From NCBI RefSeq assembly GCF_003992015.1, contig NZ_RQVK01000012.1, positions 1 to 55,612 of the forward strand: DNA of 55,612 nucleotides, written 5' to 3'. The stretch is from Veillonella sp. VA137 (lineage in GTDB: Bacteria > Bacillota > Negativicutes > Veillonellales > Veillonellaceae). Shown here in pieces: positions 35,032 through 43,068 of the stretch. Made by a program: the position numbers and the translations under genes. The first letter of the stretch is position 1; each line of letters opens with the position of its first letter. Under the pieces are notes generated by a model that saw nothing but the letters and a program-made list of their open reading frames with translations, was not told the origin of the DNA and did no database searches.

Positions 35032-35289
35032 ATGAGTACCATGCATGTAACAATTATTACTCCTGATGAAACAGTGTTTTCTGGAGACGCAACGATGGTG
35101 GTAGGAAAAGCTCTTGATGGAGAGTTTGGTATCCAACCACATCATATGCCTTTAGTGAGCGCTTTGGCGCCAGGGGCAATTCGCATTGACCATGAGGGCA
35201 AACGTGAAGAGTTTATCCTTCCTGGGGGATTCCTCGAAGTGGAAAACAACTCTGTGTATATTACGACAGCCTCTTGTGAACGTGCTTAA
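35032..35289 (+). CDS. atpC: ATP synthase F1 subunit epsilon, lacking the C-terminal domain
   Basis: 85 residues against the usual 130-140. The N-terminal beta-sandwich that binds gamma and the c-ring is complete (VTIITPDETVFSGDATMVV, GEFGIQPHHMPLVSAL, PGGFLEVENNSVYITT). The two-helix C-terminal domain that binds ATP and inhibits hydrolysis is absent. The stop is followed within 20 bases by the operon terminator, so this is a genuinely short protein rather than a frameshift. Similar short epsilon subunits are known in Chlorobium. Confidence 0.95.
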   Translation: MSTMHVTIITPDETVFSGDATMVVGKALDGEFGIQPHHMPLVSALAPGAIRIDHEGKREEFILPGGFLEVENNSVYITTASCERA

Positions 35290-35309
35290 TTACATATCGA
35301 AGAGATAGA

Positions 35310-35356
35310 AAAAGGGTTGTACCGAACTACTGTAGTAGTGTTGGTACAACCCTTTT
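35310..35356. terminator. Bidirectional terminator, atp operon and aminotransferase
   Basis: AAAAGGGTTGTACC (35310-35323) pairs perfectly with GGTACAACCCTTTT (35343-35356), with an inner ACTAC/GTAGT stem. It has an A run on one side and a T run on the other, so it can serve both the atp operon and the converging aminotransferase gene. Nothing else is evident up to 35511. Confidence 0.9.
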
Positions 35357-35511
35357 ATGGTATGAATAGCTATTTAAATATTATTTAGGATAAGGTATAA
35401 AGCAATTAAGCGGTTCCATGAATAAGGTGATACATACATAGATAGTACCATATACAATAGAAGAAAATTGCTATGAGTACATTTATTTCCCAATGTTGTT
35501 TTATGTATATA

Positions 35512-36678
35512 TTAATTATGGACAGTATCTAAAAATAACTTAATACGACGTAATGCCTCTTGGATAGTTTCCTTAGAGGACGCATAGGAACAACGAATGC
35601 GGTTAGCACCGCAGGTGCCGAAGGCAGACCCTGGTACAACGGCCACATGTTGTTGCTCTAGTAATTGTTCACAGAAATCTTCGTCGGACAGACCAGTTTG
35701 AGAAATGTCTGGGAACACATAGAAAGCTCCTTCTGGAACGGCAATTGGTAGGCCCATGTCTTGGAAGCCTTTCACGATCATGTCACGTCGTTCTAAGTAA
35801 TCTTGTCGCATAGCGATAACGGAGTCGTCGCATTCGTTTAGAGCTACGATGGCAGCGTGTTGTACTGGTGTAGCAGGTGCAACGATGCTGTACTGGTGCA
35901 ATTTAATGCAAGCTGTAATAAACTCAGAAGGTGCACAAAGGAAGCCGATGCGAAGACCTGTCATAGCATAGGACTTGGAGAAACCGTTTAAGATGATAGT
36001 GCGCTCTTTCATGCCCGGCAAGGACGTCATAGATACATGGTCCTTGTGGTAGGTGAGCTCCGAGTAAATTTCATCGGAGATGATGATTAGATCATGGGCT
36101 TTCGCGAACTCGGCGATAGGCAATAGATCTTCATAGTCCATGATGGCTCCTGTAGGATTGCTTGGATAGCACATCAAAATAGCCTTTGTTTTGTCCGTTA
36201 TAAGCTTTTCTAACTCTTCTACACGAAGTTTGAAGCCATCTTCTAAATGCGTCGGTACAGGTATAGCCTTGCCACCACACATGTGGACCTCTGCTTGATG
36301 AGCTACATAGGATGGATTCGGGATGAGCACTTCATCGCCTTCGTTTAAGAGGGCACGCAAGGATAAATCGATGGCTTCACTAGCACCGATAGTAAGCATC
36401 ATTTCATCCGTGTCGTAGTGTACGTGGTAACGGCGGTTATACCAATTGCTAATAGCTTCGCGTAGTGGCAAGATACCAGCATTGGGGGAGTAGTTTGTTT
36501 CCCCTCGCTCCACACTGGCTACCAATGCATCTAGCACAGGTTGAGGAGGTATGTAATCGGGTTCCCCCACGCAGAGGGAGATGACATCGTCCATAGCCAT
36601 GGCTTTTTCCCAAAATTTGCGAATCCCAGAAGGGGGTAATGTTTGTGTCATAGTTGAAAGATAATTGTTCCAGTTCAT
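35512..36678 (-). CDS. PLP-dependent class I/II aminotransferase
   Basis: 388-residue fold-type I aminotransferase, full length. PLP lysine Lys235 in ILNGFSKSYAMTGLRIG, cofactor-binding Asn174 in YPSNPTGA, Asp202 and Tyr205 in SDEIYSEL, and the carboxylate-binding Arg in GANRIRCSYA near the C terminus. It resembles PatA/AspC-like enzymes; substrate cannot be fixed from sequence. It is divergent from the RuBisCO-like gene, an arrangement that recalls mtnE-mtnW in methionine salvage, but that link is only a hypothesis. Confidence 0.9.
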   Translation of the reverse strand: MNWNNYLSTMTQTLPPSGIRKFWEKAMAMDDVISLCVGEPDYIPPQPVLDALVASVERGETNYSPNAGILPLREAISNWYNRRYHVHYDTDEMMLTIGASEAIDLSLRALLNEGDEVLIPNPSYVAHQAEVHMCGGKAIPVPTHLEDGFKLRVEELEKLITDKTKAILMCYPSNPTGAIMDYEDLLPIAEFAKAHDLIIISDEIYSELTYHKDHVSMTSLPGMKERTIILNGFSKSYAMTGLRIGFLCAPSEFITACIKLHQYSIVAPATPVQHAAIVALNECDDSVIAMRQDYLERRDMIVKGFQDMGLPIAVPEGAFYVFPDISQTGLSDEDFCEQLLEQQHVAVVPGSAFGTCGANRIRCSYASSKETIQEALRRIKLFLDTVHN

Positions 36679-36906
36679 AGATTGTCCTTTCCGATACGGC
36701 TGTATCTCTATATGCGATGTTCAATGTGGGATGTATAATAAACGATATACCAAATACAAAGCACGATATAGTATGTATCATATATCTTATACGAGTATAG
36801 GAATGGTATATCTTACATAATGGTACTCGGCAGAGGTCATATGTAGTTATACAAGACCTAGTAGAATGATAGTGTTAACAATAGTAACAGTGTACCACAT
36901 TCTTAG

Positions 36907-36940
36907 AAAAGAACCTAGTCGATTATAGGTTCTTTTTTAT
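36907..36940 (+). terminator. Terminator-like hairpin in the RuBisCO-like gene leader
   Basis: AAAAGAACCTA (36907-36917) pairs with TAGGTTCTTTT (36925-36935), then Ts. It lies about 180 bases before the RuBisCO-like start. As no plus-strand gene precedes it, it may act as an attenuator if transcription begins upstream. Confidence 0.6.
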
Positions 36941-36951
36941 TGCATATAGTG

Positions 36952-36998
36952 TATAATTGTATGTATGACATAGCATTTCATAGGAACTTATGTCATAC
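36952..36998 (+). promoter_or_regulatory. TATAAT box and inverted repeat before the RuBisCO-like gene
   Basis: TATAAT at 36952-36957 is a likely -10 box, though its -35 region is weak. GTATGACATA (36963-36972) and TATGTCATAC (36989-36998) form a perfect 10-base inverted repeat just downstream, either an operator or a leader hairpin. The 440-base gap 36679-37118 holds no other recognisable feature except CCTAGTAGAATG, present at 36857 and 37037. Confidence 0.4.
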
Positions 36999-37118
36999 TA
37001 TAAAAATAGAGAAATAGTCTCGAAGAATTGTTACAACCTAGTAGAATGTAACAGGCTTTCACGAAGATACTCACAAGATAGAATAGATACAGTTGTAATG
37101 ATGGGAAAGGAGTCACCA

Positions 37119-38231
37119 ATGGAAACATTTTCCGTTACCTATGCATTGCATGTTCCCACCTATGAAGAGGCGAAGCAAGTGGCTTGGTCCATACAGGTGG
37201 AGCAAACCATTGAATTTCCTTATGAATTATTAGGTGAAAGTGATCCACGCCGTCATATGGTGGGGCAATTGCTTTCCTTAACAGAAACAGAAGATTGTTT
37301 TTTGGCAAAGATTGCCTATCCGGTGGAGACATCAGGATTGGAAGTGACGCAGTTTTTAAATGTAGTCTTTGGGAACTCGTCTTTGCAACCACACATTTGG
37401 GTGGTGGATATAGAGTTGTGCCCAAGTTTAGTAAACGCATTTCAAGGCCCTAAATTCGGCTTAGCAGGCATTCGAGAATTATGCCAGACCCCAACTCGTC
37501 CTATGATTCAAGCTGTTATTAAACCGATGGGTACGCCCAATGAAGAATTGGCTCGTATGTGTCATGCCTATACCATGGGCGGTGCCGATGTGATCAAGGA
37601 TGACCATGGATTGACAAATCAATCCTTTTCTCCTTTCAAAGATCGGGTGTCACGTTGTGCCAATGCGGTGCAAGAGGCGAATGCTAAGAGCGGCCATCAT
37701 ACCCTCTATGCAGCGAATGTATCTGGGGATGGCACAGACGTGCTAGAACGGGCCCATTATGCAAAAGAAGTGGGTGCTACGGCTCTCATGGTGGCGCCGT
37801 CCTTAATCGGCTTTGGTTGGCTTCATCGATTGGCTACGGATGATTCACTGAACCTGCCATTAATTGTACATCCTGCTATGATGGGTGGATTCACATTACC
37901 AGGTACATCAGGGATCGCCGCTACCATTTGGATGGGCTTATTGCCACGTATTTTCGGTGGGGATATGAATATTTTTGTGTCCTATGGTGGACGATTTACA
38001 TTTAAACCAGACTTATGTCGTCAAATTTGTGATAGTAATCGTGGACCATTGGCGTCGATGAAATCGTCTTGTCCATCTCCAGGTGGTGGTGTGACTGAGG
38101 CGCGTTTGCCAGAGTTGGTGAGCATTTATGGCAAAGATACCATGTTCCTTGTAGGGGGCGATATGTTCCGCCGAGGACCAGATTTAACAGAGAATATGAA
38201 AGCTTTCATAGATGTATTGGAAAGAAGCTAG
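37119..38231 (+). CDS. RuBisCO-like protein (form IV type)
   Basis: 370 residues from an ATG with GGAAAGGAG upstream; the frame is open for 43 more codons without a ribosome site. It aligns along RuBisCO large subunit: FQGPKFG, QAVIKPMG, MGGADVIKDDHG, IVHPAMMGG, IFGGDMNIFVSYGGR, PGGGVTEARLPEL. Lys160 (carbamylated Lys201 in RuBisCO), Asp162 (Asp203), Lys135 (Lys175) and His251 (His294) remain. Glu204 is His163, Lys177 is Met137, Arg295 is Pro and Lys334 is Arg292. Those changes rule out CO2 fixation and leave a RuBisCO-like enolase or isomerase. No phosphoribulokinase is present. Its stop lies just before the WalJ-like gene. Substrate unknown; a sulphur-salvage role is one option. Confidence 0.9.
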   Translation: METFSVTYALHVPTYEEAKQVAWSIQVEQTIEFPYELLGESDPRRHMVGQLLSLTETEDCFLAKIAYPVETSGLEVTQFLNVVFGNSSLQPHIWVVDIELCPSLVNAFQGPKFGLAGIRELCQTPTRPMIQAVIKPMGTPNEELARMCHAYTMGGADVIKDDHGLTNQSFSPFKDRVSRCANAVQEANAKSGHHTLYAANVSGDGTDVLERAHYAKEVGATALMVAPSLIGFGWLHRLATDDSLNLPLIVHPAMMGGFTLPGTSGIAATIWMGLLPRIFGGDMNIFVSYGGRFTFKPDLCRQICDSNRGPLASMKSSCPSPGGGVTEARLPELVSIYGKDTMFLVGGDMFRRGPDLTENMKAFIDVLERS

Positions 38232-38238
38232 GAGACAT

Positions 38239-39048
38239 ATGACATTGCAAGAAAAAGAATTACAAGTTCATGTCGTAGCTAGCGGTAGTAAAGGGAATTG
38301 CACCATTATTCGCAGTTCTCGCAGTGCAGTGATTATTGATGCAGGTATTAGTTGCCGGCGGATTACGAATGCCTTACAAGATTTAGAGATACCGAAACAT
38401 ATAGTCGAAGGGATTGTCATTACCCATGAACATTCTGATCATATTGCAGGGGTACCTCAAATGATTAAACAAATGGGTTTACCTATTATCACAAGACCTA
38501 ATACAGCACGGCGCCTTATGGATAAATTTAGCGTATCTGCGGAGTGCTTTCAAACGTTAGGGACGAAAGAAGTGACCATAGGAGATATGGTATTACAACC
38601 ATTTTCTACTAGCCATGATGCGGTGGATCCCATTGGTGTCACTTGTTATAAAGGGCACACAAAAGCAGCTTTGCTAACAGATACAGGTATGGTATCAAAG
38701 GAAATGTTAACACATTTGCATGATACAAATTTATTGGTCTTGGAAGCGAACTATGATGAACAGATGTTGCTCTATGGACCGTACTCACCAGATTTAAAAC
38801 GTCGTGTAAAAGGCCAATCAGGACATTTGTGTAATGTAATGGCTATGAAAGTATTATCAGCCCTAAGACGACCTAAGGGGATGGAAGTTGTCTTTGCTCA
38901 TCGTTCCGAGCAAAATAATTCTCTCCATTTAGTAGAGCAGCTATCAGAGCGCTTGCTAACTTGGTGCAAAACACAAGGTCAAGAAGGGTTTACTGCATAT
39001 CATGGGGATCCGAAGGAATATACATCCATTGGTATCGATGGAAAATAA
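38239..39048 (+). CDS. WalJ/YycJ-like metallo-beta-lactamase-fold hydrolase
   Basis: 269-residue MBL-fold protein with the metal motif THEHSDH (residues 62-68), further ligands in STSHDAVDP and LTDTGMV, and VLEANYDEQML. This is the YycJ/WalJ pattern, a putative 5'-3' exonuclease linked to DNA repair and cell-wall control in Firmicutes. The ATG at 38239 follows AGGAGAC; the longer frame overlaps the RuBisCO-like gene. rlmH follows, as it does near yycJ in many Firmicutes. Confidence 0.88.
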   Translation: MTLQEKELQVHVVASGSKGNCTIIRSSRSAVIIDAGISCRRITNALQDLEIPKHIVEGIVITHEHSDHIAGVPQMIKQMGLPIITRPNTARRLMDKFSVSAECFQTLGTKEVTIGDMVLQPFSTSHDAVDPIGVTCYKGHTKAALLTDTGMVSKEMLTHLHDTNLLVLEANYDEQMLLYGPYSPDLKRRVKGQSGHLCNVMAMKVLSALRRPKGMEVVFAHRSEQNNSLHLVEQLSERLLTWCKTQGQEGFTAYHGDPKEYTSIGIDGK

Positions 39049-39126
39049 TACCACCCATTGGTATGTATAGTAGCCAACATGGTTCCGAAGAGGGAATACA
39101 GTGAGCGTCGTAGGAGATAGTATAGT

Positions 39127-39606
39127 ATGAAATTTTCTATCTATTGCATAGGAAAGTTAAAAGAACCTTATTTACGAGAAGGGGTAGCAGAGTTTGTAAA
39201 GCGAACACAACCTTATGGGGGTGTGACGATTACAGAGCTGCCTGAAAGTAAATTGGGGGATAAACCGAGCCCATCAGATAAGCAAAAAGCACTCTATGAT
39301 GAAGGGCAGCGGTTATTGAAATACATTACGCCTCAGTCTTTTGTGGTGCTTTTGGATGTATATGGAAAACTGATGAGTTCCGAGGACTTGGCAAAGCGGA
39401 TTAGTGAATTAGAAGTACAAGGGCATAGCGAGATGGTGTTCTTCATTGGTGGCGCCTTTGGGGTGTCTGAAGAGCTGCGACAACGGGCAAACTGGAAATT
39501 GTCCATCAGTCCTATGACTTTCACCCATCAAATGGTGCGGCTTGTACTGGTAGAACAATTATATAGAACTTGTAAGATTAATCGAAATGAACCATATCAT
39601 TGGTAG
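39127..39606 (+). CDS. rlmH: 23S rRNA (pseudouridine-1915-N3)-methyltransferase RlmH
   Basis: SPOUT-class methyltransferase that modifies helix 69 of 23S rRNA. 159 residues, the usual length. The SAM knot is formed by FFIGGAFGVSEELR and SISPMTFTHQMVRLVLVEQLYR, and it ends with the conserved NEPYH. The N terminus MKFSIYCIGKLKEPYLREG is typical. No strong ribosome site is visible apart from GTAGGAGAT about 10 bases upstream. Confidence 0.96.
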   Translation: MKFSIYCIGKLKEPYLREGVAEFVKRTQPYGGVTITELPESKLGDKPSPSDKQKALYDEGQRLLKYITPQSFVVLLDVYGKLMSSEDLAKRISELEVQGHSEMVFFIGGAFGVSEELRQRANWKLSISPMTFTHQMVRLVLVEQLYRTCKINRNEPYHW

Positions 39607-39620
39607 GAAAGGAGATATGC

Positions 39621-40520
39621 ATGGCAAGTGCAATTGAAAAAGGAATTACTTATGTGTCAGCAGATGTACAGGAATTGTCCATAGAAGATCCGGAATTTGT
39701 GAGACACTATTCTACAGAATTAACAGAGGGGAAAGAAGATATTCTTGCGATTCAAAGTGAAATACAAACACTGGTACAAGGATATGAGGCACTCTTTGTC
39801 GAATTAGAAGAAAAGGGAAGATCTAACATATTAGAAGAACGTCGTCATATGGTTCTCGATGGTATACGAGAATATGAGAATGTAACAAGTACAATTTGTA
39901 CCGTATTGGATACCTATGTAGATATGGCGAATATGATTCAACAAATGGAAACTTCTGGTGGTAATCCAGCTTATTTATTCCATCGTAAACACGAATTATT
40001 AGAACAAAACGTAGAATTGAATAAAATTTTTGACCGTGTAGATTATTATATTTCTACAGTGGTGGATATGCTTGCGAAAGAAACGGAACTTGCGAAAGCA
40101 GTAGTAGAAGGGGCACTAGGTGTATCGGAAGAAGAAACGATGCAAATTTTATTCTTGCATCAAACTGTATTGAGTTCCTGCGTAGAAATTAATAAGGCTT
40201 TGGTAGAACGGTTGCAAATAATGGTACCGCGTCTTGAAGGGTTACGAGAAGATGTGATGAAAGTGCAAGTTCATTCCGTAGCCAATGATGTAGAAGAGCG
40301 TAGAAAACGATTACAAGAATTACGTCAACAAGCAAAAGTGGAAGATGTGACAGATTATGCGGACTTAGAAGGTCAATATCGTCATAATTATGATGAAGAA
40401 GGCAACCACATAGGCACAGAAGAAGGTGGAGATGGTGGTAACCGCAAAAGTTTAACAGCTATTTTGGTTGTAACAGCGATAGTAATAGCTATCTTTGCTG
40501 CGTATGTATATATGAAATAG
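39621..40520 (+). CDS. Tail-anchored coiled-coil protein of unknown function
   Basis: About 299 residues, starting at the ATG at 39621 with AAAGGAGAT upstream. No signal peptide. Almost all of it is predicted helical and highly acidic (long Glu-rich heptads such as VEELEEKGRSNILEERRHM-type stretches), ending in a flexible GGDGGNRKS linker and a single C-terminal membrane helix (LTAILVVTAIVIAIFAAYVY) with MK at the end. That is the layout of a tail-anchored protein facing the cytoplasm. I do not recognise the family. It starts shortly after rlmH and is followed at 12 bases by the CBS gene. Confidence 0.82.
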   Translation: MASAIEKGITYVSADVQELSIEDPEFVRHYSTELTEGKEDILAIQSEIQTLVQGYEALFVELEEKGRSNILEERRHMVLDGIREYENVTSTICTVLDTYVDMANMIQQMETSGGNPAYLFHRKHELLEQNVELNKIFDRVDYYISTVVDMLAKETELAKAVVEGALGVSEEETMQILFLHQTVLSSCVEINKALVERLQIMVPRLEGLREDVMKVQVHSVANDVEERRKRLQELRQQAKVEDVTDYADLEGQYRHNYDEEGNHIGTEEGGDGGNRKSLTAILVVTAIVIAIFAAYVYMK

Positions 40521-40532
40521 GAGGAACCGACT

Positions 40533-40994
40533 ATGACATTACAAGAAATTATGAACAAATACCCAATTACTGTTGGTAAAGATGAACAGATTACGAATGT
40601 AGCTAAATTGATGGTGAAACACAATTTAACGGCCATTGCTGTCGTAGATGAAGAGAACAAATTAATTGGTATTGTATCGGAAGGGGACTTATTGTATAAA
40701 AAAGTTCGGCCTCATGCACCACATTACATCAATATTTTAGGTGCTAATATTTACTACGGTGGCATCGGTGAATACGATGGACAATTCAAAAAACTGATGG
40801 CTATTCATGTAGAAGAAATTATGACTACAGAAGTAATTACTGCCTATGCAGATGCAGAGGTGGAAGCGACTGTAGGGGCTATGGTAGAAAAACATTTGAA
40901 AAATTTGCCAGTTGTTGATGATGCGTATCATTTGATTGGCATGGTAAGTCGTCATGATATCATGAAACTTATCGCAGAAGAACAAGGTAAATAG
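40533..40994 (+). CDS. CBS-domain pair protein
   Basis: 153 residues made of two CBS motifs (MNKYPITVGKDEQITNVAKLM to GIVSEGDLLY, and IMTTEVITAYADAEVEATVGAM to GMVSRHDIMKL). Such stand-alone pairs bind adenosine nucleotides and sense energy or second messengers. The linker (VRPHAPHYINILGANIYYGG) matches stand-alone CBS proteins of Firmicutes. GAGGAA lies upstream. The partner it regulates is unknown; the tail-anchored protein is the obvious candidate by position. Confidence 0.9.
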   Translation: MTLQEIMNKYPITVGKDEQITNVAKLMVKHNLTAIAVVDEENKLIGIVSEGDLLYKKVRPHAPHYINILGANIYYGGIGEYDGQFKKLMAIHVEEIMTTEVITAYADAEVEATVGAMVEKHLKNLPVVDDAYHLIGMVSRHDIMKLIAEEQGK

Positions 40995-41093
40995 GGAAAT
41001 AATTGCACTATTGACAACTTTATGATAATATTAAGAATGCAATATTAAAACTTATAATTTGGGTGCAGTATACCCTAAGGAGGAAATAGTTTC

Positions 41094-42422
41094 ATGAAAG
41101 CAACTGTAACTGCTGTTGATCAGCACAAGGTATCTATTACAATTGAAATTCCAGCGGAAGACGTGAAAAAAGGTTTTGCACAAGCTGTAAAACGCATCGC
41201 TGGCCAAGTTAACATTCCAGGCTTCCGTAAGGGTAAAGCACCTCGTAAAGTGTTGGAAATGAACTATGGTAAAGAAGCTATCGCTGAAGAAGCGTTCGAA
41301 TTATTAGCAGGCCGTGCTTACACAGAAGCACTTCGTGAAAACGAAATCGTTCCTGTTAGCAATCCAGAAATCGAACGTGAACAATTCGAAGAAGGTAAAG
41401 ATTTAATCTTCAAAGCAACAGTAGTAAAACAACCAGAAGTAACTTTGGGTGACTACAAAGGTTTAGAAGTAGAAAAACAAGATGCGACGATCACTGATGA
41501 ACAAGTAGAAGAACAATTGAACAATATCCGTAGCCAACAAGCTAAAATGGTAGCAGCTCCAGAAGATGCAACTGTACAAAAGGATGACTTTGCTACAATC
41601 GACTTCAAAGGTTTCATCGATGGTGAAGCATTTGATGGTGGTGAAGGCAAATCCTACCCATTGCAAATCGGATCTGGTAGCTTTATTCCAGGCTTCGAAG
41701 AACAATTAATCGGTCACAAAGCTGGCGAAGATGTAACTGTTACTGTATCTTTCCCAGAAGATTACTTCGTAGCAGAATTAGCTGGTAAAGAAGCAAAATT
41801 TGAATGTCATATCCATGATATTAAACGTAAAGAATTACCAGAAATCACTGATGAATTCGTACGTTCCGTATCTGTAGGTCAAGGTAAAACTGAACCATCT
41901 TACAATACAGCAGAAGAATTCGTAGCCGATCTTCGCAAACGTATGGAAGATGATGCAGCACGTCGTGCTATCGATGCGTACAATGCAGGTTTAGTAGAAT
42001 TAGCTGTTAAAAATGCAACAGTAGATATCCCTGAAATTATGATTGAAGACCGCGCTGAACAAATGGTTCAAGAATTAGCAATGAATCTTGAAGGTCGTGG
42101 TTTAAAATTAGAAGACTACTTGAAATTCTCCAACAAAACTATTGAAGAATTACGTGAAGAAAATAAAGCGGCAGCTGCTGAAAACGTTCGCGCTGACTTA
42201 GTATTAGATGAAATTGCAAAAGCAGAAGGCGTTGAAGTAACTCCAGAAGACATGAACTATGAAATCTTTGCTATGTCCCAACAATTCGGTGCTGATCCTA
42301 AAGAAGTATACGATATCATTGTAAAAGAAGGTCGTGTATCTATGTTAGCAAGTTCCGTAGCACGCAAAAAAGCAGCTCGTTTCATCATTGAGAATGCTAA
42401 AGGTGCTGAAAAAGCTGAATAA
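41094..42422 (+). CDS. tig: Trigger factor
   Basis: Ribosome-associated chaperone and prolyl isomerase, 442 residues. The ribosome-binding signature PGFRKGKAPRKVLE lies near residue 45. The FKBP domain is around 150-245 (DFATIDFKGFIDGEAFDGG, GSFIPGFEEQLIGHKAG), followed by the helical C-terminal arms. AAGGAGGAA precedes the ATG. It opens the tig-clpP-clpX set, the common order in bacteria. Confidence 0.97.
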   Translation: MKATVTAVDQHKVSITIEIPAEDVKKGFAQAVKRIAGQVNIPGFRKGKAPRKVLEMNYGKEAIAEEAFELLAGRAYTEALRENEIVPVSNPEIEREQFEEGKDLIFKATVVKQPEVTLGDYKGLEVEKQDATITDEQVEEQLNNIRSQQAKMVAAPEDATVQKDDFATIDFKGFIDGEAFDGGEGKSYPLQIGSGSFIPGFEEQLIGHKAGEDVTVTVSFPEDYFVAELAGKEAKFECHIHDIKRKELPEITDEFVRSVSVGQGKTEPSYNTAEEFVADLRKRMEDDAARRAIDAYNAGLVELAVKNATVDIPEIMIEDRAEQMVQELAMNLEGRGLKLEDYLKFSNKTIEELREENKAAAAENVRADLVLDEIAKAEGVEVTPEDMNYEIFAMSQQFGADPKEVYDIIVKEGRVSMLASSVARKKAARFIIENAKGAEKAE

Positions 42423-42456
42423 TTGCTAATGCAGGTACATGTATAAGAGGTGTTAG

Positions 42457-43056
42457 ATGTCTATGTATGTGCCAATCGTAGTAGAGCAAACTGGTCGTGG
42501 TGAGCGATCCTACGATATTTATTCTCGTCTATTAAAAGATCGAATTATTCTATTGAGTGGCCCTATTGATGATACGGTAGCTAATAGTATCGTAGCTCAA
42601 TTGCTATTCTTAGAATCGGAAGATCCAGATAAAGACATTCACCTATACATTAATAGCCCAGGCGGCGTGGTAACTGCAGGTATGGCAATTTATGATACTA
42701 TGCAGTACATTAAACCTGATGTATCTACCATATGCGTAGGTTCAGCGGCGAGTATGGGTTCCTTGTTGCTCACAGCGGGAGCACCTGGTAAACGGTATGC
42801 GTTGCCACACTCTCGCATTATGATTCACCAACCTTTAGGCGGTGTGCAAGGGCAAGCGTCTGAAATTGAAATTCACGCTCGTGAAATTTTACGGTTACGA
42901 GAAGAATTGAATGGCGTATTAGCACATCATACAGGTCAGCCAATAGAAATCATTGCGCAAGATACAGATCGTGATAACTTCATGTCTGCAGAAGCGGCAA
43001 AAGCATATGGTTTGATTGACGAAGTGTTAACGCGTCCATCCTCAACAGAAAAATAA
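42457..43056 (+). CDS. clpP: ATP-dependent Clp protease proteolytic subunit
   Basis: Serine peptidase that forms the tetradecameric chamber used with ClpX. 199 residues. The catalytic triad is Ser99 (GSAASMGS), His124 ([10 protein letters not shown]) and Asp173 (DTDRDNFMS). AAGAGG is 6 bases before the ATG at 42457. clpX follows after 12 bases. Confidence 0.98.
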   Translation: MSMYVPIVVEQTGRGERSYDIYSRLLKDRIILLSGPIDDTVANSIVAQLLFLESEDPDKDIHLYINSPGGVVTAGMAIYDTMQYIKPDVSTICVGSAASMGSLLLTAGAPGKRYALPHSRIMIHQPLGGVQGQASEIEIHAREILRLREELNGVLAHHTGQPIEIIAQDTDRDNFMSAEAAKAYGLIDEVLTRPSSTEK

Positions 43057-43068
43057 GGAGACAGGGGT

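Noticed and set aside
35032-35356. Frameshift that shortened atpC
   Set aside because: The operon terminator begins 20 bases after the stop, leaving no room for a lost C-terminal domain.
37119-38231. True carboxylating RuBisCO and a Calvin cycle
   Set aside because: Key residues Glu204, Lys177 and Lys334 are replaced and there is no small subunit or phosphoribulokinase.
41011-41058. TTGACA at 41011 as a promoter for tig
   Set aside because: No -10 box lies at 16-18 bases; the only good TATAAT (41053) is much too far away. A promoter is probably there but I cannot place it.
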